Positions 57,128 through 64,000 of a DNA stretch of 64,000 bases are shown here, one piece after another. This stretch comes from Lineus longissimus (lineage: Eukaryota > Nemertea > Pilidiophora > Heteronemertea > Lineidae): positions 11,023,501 through 11,087,500 of the forward strand of contig NC_088323.1 of the NCBI RefSeq assembly GCF_910592395.1. Reading direction: 5' to 3'. How positions within the stretch are numbered: the stretch's first letter is position 1; the number at the start of each line of letters is the position of its first letter. The position numbers and the translations under genes are program-made. The notes under the pieces are model-generated. The model did not search any database. It was given only the letters and a program-made list of their open reading frames with translations, and was not told the DNA's origin.

Positions 57128-58070
57128 GTTAACCCTTGTAGCGCCGCATATAAATTGTGTACTCTCGGTACGCCATGCCGACGACATCAAAGCACTGCAA
57201 GAATACACTGCCGGTCAGTACATGTGTAACGCCACACGTGTATGCCGGGGAATTCCCCAAAAATTGCGTCAGTATGGGTAAGGTAGAGATAATCGCATTT
57301 TTAGCAAAAATGCGAACGTTTACGCCAGAAAAACCTATGATATTCAGAGAGACAAGTATCTTCCCGTTAGTTCTGTACCAATATTTTATTGATATGAGTA
57401 AACAACAACGAAAAACCGGCATTTGCAACCGCAGGATTGACAATTTTCGTCTAAGAAAAAATCACACCGGCCCACTTCAACGATCAATTTACGGCGAATT
57501 TCGCACATTCTGAAAATTCTAATGGCATCTCAATCAAATACGATCTATTCCCAAACTTCAGAACAAATATCATTGCGCATTTCCAACACCCTTCTCTGCC
57601 GTGACGTCACGGCGCGTCATAGTGTAGGACTGCTGCGATTGGCTGGGCAAGGCTTTGATCGATCTATTCAGTTTGTTTATGTTTGTGAGGGGTGACAGGT
57701 AAAATCAGCTGTTTTTCAAGGATGGTTTTGAAAATATTATATTGGGTTCTGTTTGGGGGATATTGAGATTAAAAGCCAAGCTCAAAATGGAAAGTTATTG
57801 CCATGAATATCAGTCAAAAGAAAAAAACAGTAACATTAACTATAATTGAATCAACTGTGAACAATACAGCCAATTCATCTCACTCACTCTTAGGCCTGCT
57901 ACTGTAGCTTGGTCTGTTCCCTGGATCTCATCCTCATCATCTGTAAATCCCCCAAATTCATCGTGTGAATCATTAGCAAGAAATATCTCACGATAAATAG
58001 CCTGATTTTCAGGCAAAACGCGCCTCAATTCATCAACTTCAGCGATGGGCGCCGCCATTTATTAAATTCG
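57128..58070 (-). mobile_element. piggyBac-like element, one end and first exon
   Basis: TTAA followed by CCCTTGTAGCGCC at 57128-57144 has the form of a piggyBac terminus and lies inside a family-3 monomer. The opposite terminus was not found. An acidic N-terminal exon lies at 58058-57888. Confidence 0.35.
57888..58058 (-). CDS. Candidate first exon, acidic N-terminus (piggyBac-like)
   Basis: It begins MAAPIAEVDELRRVLPENQ and continues 'IFLANDSHDEFGGFTDDEDE', then reaches a consensus donor (GTGAGTGAG) at 57888. Acidic 'D(E)F.GF.D(D/E)E' starts are common in piggyBac-derived proteins. No downstream exon is recognised. Confidence 0.35.
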
Positions 58071-58454
58071 CGCCGTTCGAATCGTAACTATGGCAAACAA
58101 ACTCATTTTCAGCGGTCGTTAGGTGTCACGGGTCGCAAATGGTGTGGACCGGGGCGTGTCCTCCTGTCCTCTGTAAGATGTTGTCCGGGACTGCAGCAAA
58201 TGATAGGGACACTCGAATGGCTAATCAAGAGGTCGGGAATCAGATACGCCGAGACGAGAGGAAGTCGTTGAATGCAAGTTAATAACACCACAAACAAGAA
58301 ACGAATTGTTAGATCATGCTAGTTACTGATGTCCACACAAGAATAGTCAGTTTCGCAGATTTTGTAACAGATGATATCACAATACTGGCGTGAGCTTACT
58401 TCCACGACAAATTGATGGAATGTTTAGGTTTGAAGCTAGAATATAGTCACTGCT
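58059..58454. other. Non-coding stretch, nothing recognised
   Basis: GC-moderate sequence with no domain or repeat. Confidence 0.4.
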
Positions 58455-58730
58455 CTGAAGCTGACCGATCGTTACGCTCGGAAGCGGAGTTGAAACTATT
58501 GCCCTGAGGCTAGATGATAAGCTCTGCTCGGAAGCTGACTGTTACGCTCGGGAGCGGAGTTAAGACTATTGCCCTGAGGCTAGATGATGAGCTCTGCTCG
58601 GAAGCTGACTGTTACGCTCGGGAGCGGAGTTAAGACTATTGCCCTGAGGCTAGATGATGAGCTCTGCTCGGAAGCTGACTGTTACGCCCGGGAGCGGAGT
58701 TAAAACTATTGCTGCTACTTCGTTGAGAGC
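58455..58730. repeat. 70-bp tandem repeat, four units
   Basis: GCCCTGAGGCTAGATGAT occurs at 58501, 58571 and 58641, and 'gttacgctcgg.agcggagtt' four times. The inner units are almost identical, so the array is recent. Confidence 0.9.
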
Positions 58731-59547
58731 TGTTCGTTCTAAAAACGTACCCTTATTTAGGTATCAAAATCAATAAATACTGAACGAACGGATCTTCAAA
58801 CCCGTAGAGTGTGCGTCATTGCACTTTTCTGTAATTCTAAATAGTTAGGGTTTCCCAAGGTTATCATGGTCTGGAAGTTCAAGCTCGAGATGTTATCTAC
58901 CTTGTACCATCAGTTTACACAGGTGCTTACGATGTTTTAGAGAGAGCGTGGGCTATGTCAGCTCCAACAATTGCACTACCAACTATCTGACTATGGCAAG
59001 ATGACCAGGTTTTGACATTGGCTTTTGGCTAAAATTAGAAATGGTTTGGAGACAGGAGTTGTTTGGCCATAACGCTTACAGGTTTTACAAGTTTGTCCGA
59101 TAGTGATTTCTTAAAGGGTAATTTGGTTGTGTACATGAAGTACCTGAGGCTGATGTAGTAGATAACAGTTTAATTTGTTATTTATACAAAGAAATTATAT
59201 TACATAAGTGGAGTCCTAGCATAGAGGATGGGATTGTTTTACAAATTGGGATGACCCCGTAACATTAGGGAACAAAAACAAAATGTACAACAAAAAGTAC
59301 TTCCTGTCAAATAAATGCGGGCTAATGATCATTCTATTCTCTAATTGGTTGAAATAAATTATAATGATGTACCGCACGTGTCTGAAACGGATCTAGACGG
59401 GACCAGCAGTGTATTGCGCACATTAGACCAACGGTTGTACGTGGGACCGGCACATGGCGATGTGCATATGCGTGTGCGTATTGATACGGGACCGGCAGTG
59501 GATTTAGACTTAATAGGTACCGTATGCAGACGGGACCGGCGCTACCA
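58731..59547. other. Non-coding stretch with irregular GGGACC motifs
   Basis: No coding signal. GGGACC(A/G)GC occurs at about 59399, 59449, 59487 and 59534 with irregular spacing. Confidence 0.4.
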
Positions 59548-59831
59548 AGGTTAAGTTTTCCTAGCAAGGAATAACCACATATCATCCGGGTTTTTGATTT
59601 GACCTAATTTTCAAGGTCACATATGTGAAATGGCATAAATTAGCCGTTTGAGTGTAAGTATGGCGCGTTTCCTAACCGCTAAAGTTATGAACTTGAAATT
59701 TGGTACACATGACTCCCTACATTATATAACTGCTGACACCGAATTTCGGTGTGATCCGTTTCTCGTCTTACCCACCAGGGGCCAAAGATTAAAAAAGGTG
59801 AAAAGTGCAATATATTGCTTAATGAATTTTT

Positions 59832-62617
59832 AGCTCAGCTGACAAAGTCAGCGGAGCTAGTAGAATAGCTGTTCAAATGGTGACCGTCCTGCAATCCATC
59901 CATCCATCCATCTAGGGACCCATCTGTGGACAAAATTGGACATTCATGACTGGGAAGGCCTAGCCACTTCGTTGACGGTGCTTAAAAAGGAAGGGTTTCC
60001 CAAGGTGAACTCAGAAACAAACAATCAGCGCGATCCGACCTGTATTAAGAGAATGAGGTCATTTCGCGTTTAGATTTCTTTCCCTTTTTACCTCTGTCCA
60101 CAGAGCAAATATTGTTTTTGAATGTGGCTGAATATTTTTAAATATTTTTTCATTTTTACTTTTAATCGAATTAATAATAGTTTTCACCGCCAGTTGGTGC
60201 TGCAGGCACATTGACTGAATTTTGGCGATTTCAAATTTGGCGGTGGCTCAACTTTTTTGCAAGCAGTGCCGCTGATTGGCCGATCGATAAAAGAGATGCC
60301 ACCATTTAAAAATGGCGGTAGTCGCTGCTTCAATGAAGGTGAGTGAAATTTCTCATGTTCAATCGGTTGATACTCTTTCAATCAACATGACCATGTACCT
60401 GAAATTTGTTTAGGTACTGAAAAGAGTCTATATAATTCAGATTTATCAATAGTTCTTAATAATATTGCAGAAATTTTGTGCACAAATTAGCGAAAGTTGG
60501 TGTTCGTCTCATGTCATTTTAGAGCGAGAAATTTGTTTCCGTCGATCTCTACCAGTGAAAAATCGCTTGCATAGCTTCGAATTTTTGTGAAAATAAGTAT
60601 CTGAACTTGGTTTCAAATAGTCTGGAGAGTTACCTTTGTGTTGATACATATGGTATGTGATAAATATTTGTGGAATTTGTGAAATTCGGTTTTAAACTAT
60701 GCCGATGATGCAAGCGATCTCACGTGAATTTTACAAGTCCTGATATGTTGACCGGGTGTCAAAAATCACTCGCCTAAATTCAATTCAAAGATCGAAAATA
60801 ATATCTGAACTTAGTTTCAAATAGCCTACGCAATTATCATTTCGGTGATATATAATGTATGCATGTAATAATTGATTAATCTGCCTAAAATGCGCAATTA
60901 AAACGGCGAAAGATCTTGATAAACACTCTGGTGGCGGTCGCACTAAATAACGACTGGTAGGGCCAGGAGTCTGGGAAAGAAAAAAAGGTAGCGCCCGGAG
61001 GTTGAATCGGGATTTTTATGCACTTTTAACTGTGTATATATGTTGTTTAGATGTATTTCTAACAGTTCTGTAACTTTGATGACCAAGCTTGCACCCAAAG
61101 TTGGTAAAATTGATGCTTGTTTATGGACTGCGCTATCGACCGGAGAATTCGCCGTCTGCCATTTTGGCTACGGTCCCTGAGTTGTTGTGGTTGGCAATTT
61201 TGCAACAAATCTCGCCATTTACGTTTGTTTTCTCCCTGTCTGGTCATTGGCCGTGATGACAATTATTTTGAAAGTTACATTATGACATCGTAGTATGAAT
61301 TCCACTACAGTTTCGTTACGCAGCAATGCTCATGTTTTTGGTTTGCAATCCTGTACTGTCTATACACTGCGCTGTGCATGGCTGTGCTGTAGGCTGTAAA
61401 AAGGGTACCCCTGTAAAAAAGACAAAAAAAATAGCCTAACCCTATAGGATAGGCTTCGAGTATAACTCAACAGGCCCTCATGATTCATTTGATGGACACC
61501 TTATTTGATAGCCATCATTAAGTCCACTAGATCCTGTTCTGTCACATGTCGTAGACGATAGACAATTTTCAAAATGTAGTACACCACTCGCTCATCTTTA
61601 AGCCCAGCTCTCGGCTCACATTATGTGTGCAGGGTTGGCTGTTGAGTGTTATGGTTCAGTTCGTGAGACTAATTTAAAGAGGTTACACTTTTACGTGTAT
61701 TTTGAATTGGAAAACAGCCTACAGGACTGACTTTTCACTGAGTAATAAGTGTGCCCTTCGAAAGTTAAGTCTCTTTCTGGATTTGTTTCCACAGATGCCT
61801 TGTTCAGGATATCATCTGACAAATGCCTGATCAAGCACAGACTGTATCCGGTGGTGTACATTTCTCCGTCTATGTCACCGTTTTTTATTCAGTCAGTGTT
61901 AATTTCTCTTCTCCTTTTTTATGGATTAACTGTTGTTGGTTATTGCAAGTGGAGTCGTTGGCATATTTCAATCCAGGAAAGCACTTGCTGTTCCCACATT
62001 CAAAGTAAGGTGTGCTTACTCGTTTTACTGCTTTCCATTCCCGGAGAGCGTTATCAAATATCTGCCGCAAGGCGCTTCAAATATCTGCCGAAAGGCATCA
62101 AATATCTGCCGCACCAATAAAGTTAATTTTGTTAACCAACTCTTTATCTTCTTTTCTTCACATACAAAAAAGACCATCCCAAACATTTGGCTGGATCCAC
62201 TTCATCAATGTCCAGACAACAGTCTGTTCATTTGACCATTGTAAAGCACCAGGCCCCACCTCACAAAATACACTGTAATAATTATGTAGCTTGTGTCTAT
62301 GTGCATGTTACTAGTTCCACCTACGCTGCATGAAGACAAGGACTCCACCCTTTGACGTCACCACAGAACTCCTTGACGTCACCACCCCCCCCTACTGCAA
62401 CGGCAATAGAAATGACTTTACATCATAATAGCAGGGTGACGTCAACTCAGAACTTCAGCATGCACTGATATATCAAGAAGGTCTTTCGCATCAGCACTTC
62501 TGCGTGCTAGACGTTACAGCTTCATGTTGCCTCATAAATACAGGGTACCAACACACGCTTGGCCCTTGCCTTCACCTATCCATTTCAGCTGAGCACCAGG
62601 CCCTTGGGCCTCTTGTT
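59832..62617 (+). mobile_element. Family-2 element (2.8 kb)
   Basis: AGCTCAGCTGACAAAG and TCAGCGGAGCT at the start, an ATCC tetramer microsatellite (59894-59912), and CAGCTGAGCACCAGG, hairpin AGGCCC-TT-GGGCCT and CTTGTT at the end. The 300 bp after the start matches the copy at 8825. It lies inside a family-1 monomer near its 'ttttatttttatggtagg' stretch. No coding capacity recognised. Confidence 0.7.
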
Positions 62618-62683
62618 TATGGTAGGTACACCTAGCAAGGATACATCACATATCCTACAGGTTTTTGATTTGACCTACTTTCA

Positions 62684-62698
62684 AGGTCACAGAGGTCA
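62684..62698 (+). promoter_or_regulatory. DR3 of AGGTCA
   Basis: AGGTCA-CAG-AGGTCA; the same at 62985-62999. Both in family-1 monomers. Confidence 0.35.
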
Positions 62699-63694
62699 AA
62701 TGGTGTAAATTGGCCGTTAGGATGTAACGATGGCACGTTTCTAAACTGCAATGACTATTGATCCCAAATTTGGTACACATTTACCCCTTAGTCAGGTGAT
62801 TTTAGGGACCGAAGTTTGGTCCAATATGATTCACCACTTGACCACCAGGGGGCAAAATCCAAAAACCTTAAAAATGTGATTATTCCTTAACTTCTTGCCC
62901 GATTGCCACCAATTTGATATCATGGGTACATCTAACCGCCATACAGTATATGTCACACAGGTTTTTAATTTGACCTTCTTGTCAAGGTCACAGAGGTCAA
63001 ATGGCGTAAATTGGCCGTCAGGCCGTAACTATTGCACGTTTCTTAACTGCAATGACTATTGATCACAAATTAAGTACACATGTACCCCTTGGTCAGGTGA
63101 TCTCAGGTATCGAAGTTTGGTGCGATCTGATTTGCCGTTTGGCCTCCAGGGAGGGGGCCAAATCCTAAATTCTTCAAAATGCCATTATTCTTAGTAATTA
63201 CTTGCCCGATTGGCACCAATTTTATATCATAGGTACATCTAATTCTAACAACCATTCAATGTGTCACCCGGGTCTTCTTTGATTTGACCTACTTTTCAAG
63301 GTCACAGAGGTCGAATGTACTGTAAATTGGCCATTTTGGGGAAATTGTAATTGCTTGGACCTACATCAAACCTAACACTACATTACACAATACCATGATC
63401 TTTATCCATCTTTCCTCCACGTGAGGTGAGCACAATGGCCCTGGCCATTTCATTTTTCACAAAAGTTTTGATCTTTTTTTGTACATTTATGTTTTACCTT
63501 TCCACCAACATAAACAGCAAGCCATACAGGGTTGTATATCCTCTCACGGTTTTTTGCGTAAGATTACACAGATTACTCATTGTTTTGTAACATAGATTAC
63601 TCATTGTTTTGTAACATAATCGGGAATGTTGATAATAAATATTGTACTTTGATGGTGTTTTTTTACAAAGTGCTATTTTTTCTCATGTTTACAG

Positions 63695-63920
63695 GATGGT
63701 GCAGTCTATAATCTACGAGTCATTCCGGTGGTCTCCACTGGCAAAGTGGTGTTGCTGTGCATGCTGTGGAACTGGTGACACGAAACCAATCATCCAGTCA
63801 GCCATAAGATTGACAGGATCGGGAAAGAAGACGCTGTATCTAAGCTGATTTGTCCTTCACGTTTTGGTCTTGTTTTACTGTATTATACAAGTTGATTGAA
63901 TAAAGAAGTCTTGAAATTGA
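63695..63920 (+). CDS. Candidate terminal exon with poly(A) signal
   Basis: TTTTTCTCATGTTTACAG precedes 63695, a good acceptor. One frame reads 'DGAVYNLRVIPVVSTGKVVL' and stops at a TGA near 63778. A second frame from the ATG at 63696 is open to 63848. AATAAA follows at about 63899. Probably the last exon of a host gene that begins outside or upstream; the protein is not recognised and the frame is not certain. Confidence 0.35.
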
Positions 63921-64000
63921 ATAGGCATATCTGAATTTTTATTTATTATAATATTAAAAAACAAAGCTTGCCTATTAAACCTAAACTCTTGAACATGCAA

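Larger units (their letters stand above)
59548..63454 (+). mobile_element. Family-1-type element, split by a family-2 element
   Basis: Core monomers run 59548-59831, are cut by the family-2 element, and continue 62618-63454 through 'tatggtaggtacacctagc' to the family-1 3' end (GTGAGGTGAGC, hairpin AATGGCC-CT-GGCCATT, TCATT). The last 800 bp nearly match 33870-34716. The 5' end is lost. Confidence 0.65.

Noticed and set aside
58455-58730. CRISPR-like array
   Set aside because: Repeats are directly contiguous at 70 bp with no variable spacers, and the genome is eukaryotic.
60290-60320. Palindrome around GCCACCATTTAAAAATGGC as a regulatory site
   Set aside because: Present in only one family-2 copy here; too little to separate from chance in AT-rich DNA.

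Overview
The window reads as intergenic DNA of an animal nuclear genome. I see no rRNA, tRNA, CRISPR array or intact host gene. The transposon families (BEL/Pao, two non-LTR LINE lineages, Penelope, piggyBac, Harbinger, a spliced hAT gene related to vertebrate ZNF862) and the abundant short elements opening with T-run + AGCTCA fit a marine invertebrate, possibly a non-vertebrate deuterostome or a lophotrochozoan. The species cannot be fixed from sequence alone. Almost every recognisable coding stretch is a mobile-element remnant, usually with frameshifts or stops.

Layout. 1-4.0 kb: a 145-bp tandem array split by a 1.5-kb non-autonomous element (family 1), then a 92-bp tandem repeat and a family-3 element. 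5.1-8.4 kb: a decayed Harbinger transposon, a BEL/Pao reverse-transcriptase fragment on the + strand and a possible terminal exon. 8.8-23.7 kb: a nested block. A family-2 element is split by a 666-bp TTAA element and by a ~12.7-kb LINE (- strand). The LINE is itself split by a 2.1-kb TIR element (7-bp target duplication) and by a near-complete 5.5-kb BEL/Pao retrotransposon (5-bp target duplication, 226-bp LTRs). 24-35 kb: dispersed repeat B, a family-3 element, a broken multi-part gene of an uncharacterised transposase-like family (26.8-30.0 kb, - strand), a BEL RNase H fragment, a TA-flanked MITE, and tandem and family-1 elements. 35.3-40.0 kb: a piggyBac transposase gene (- strand) cut by an L2-type LINE and by a complete family-2 element. 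40.3-43.7 kb: a hAT-derived (ZNF862-like) gene on the - strand with eight exons and good GT-AG introns but several broken frames. 45.2-47.1 kb: a BEL integrase fragment and a second copy of repeat B. 48.5-50.7 kb: LINE scraps, a Harbinger deletion derivative and an RG-rich exon candidate. 51-54.4 kb: another family-2 element, then Penelope and LINE fragments. 55.7-58.7 kb: family-3 elements, a piggyBac-like first exon and a 70-bp tandem repeat. 59.5-63.5 kb: a family-1-type element split by a family-2 element. The window ends with a candidate terminal exon.

The most informative signal is the set of non-autonomous element families. They share one plan: T-run + AGCTCA/GGCTCA start, 5' palindrome, triplet or tetramer microsatellite, subterminal inverted repeat, and a 3' hairpin about 6 nt before the end. 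Insertions leave no target duplication. This plan matches Helentron-type rolling-circle derivatives, which is an inference. Because elements sit inside one another, several empty sites can be read inside this window, giving exact boundaries and a relative order of insertion.
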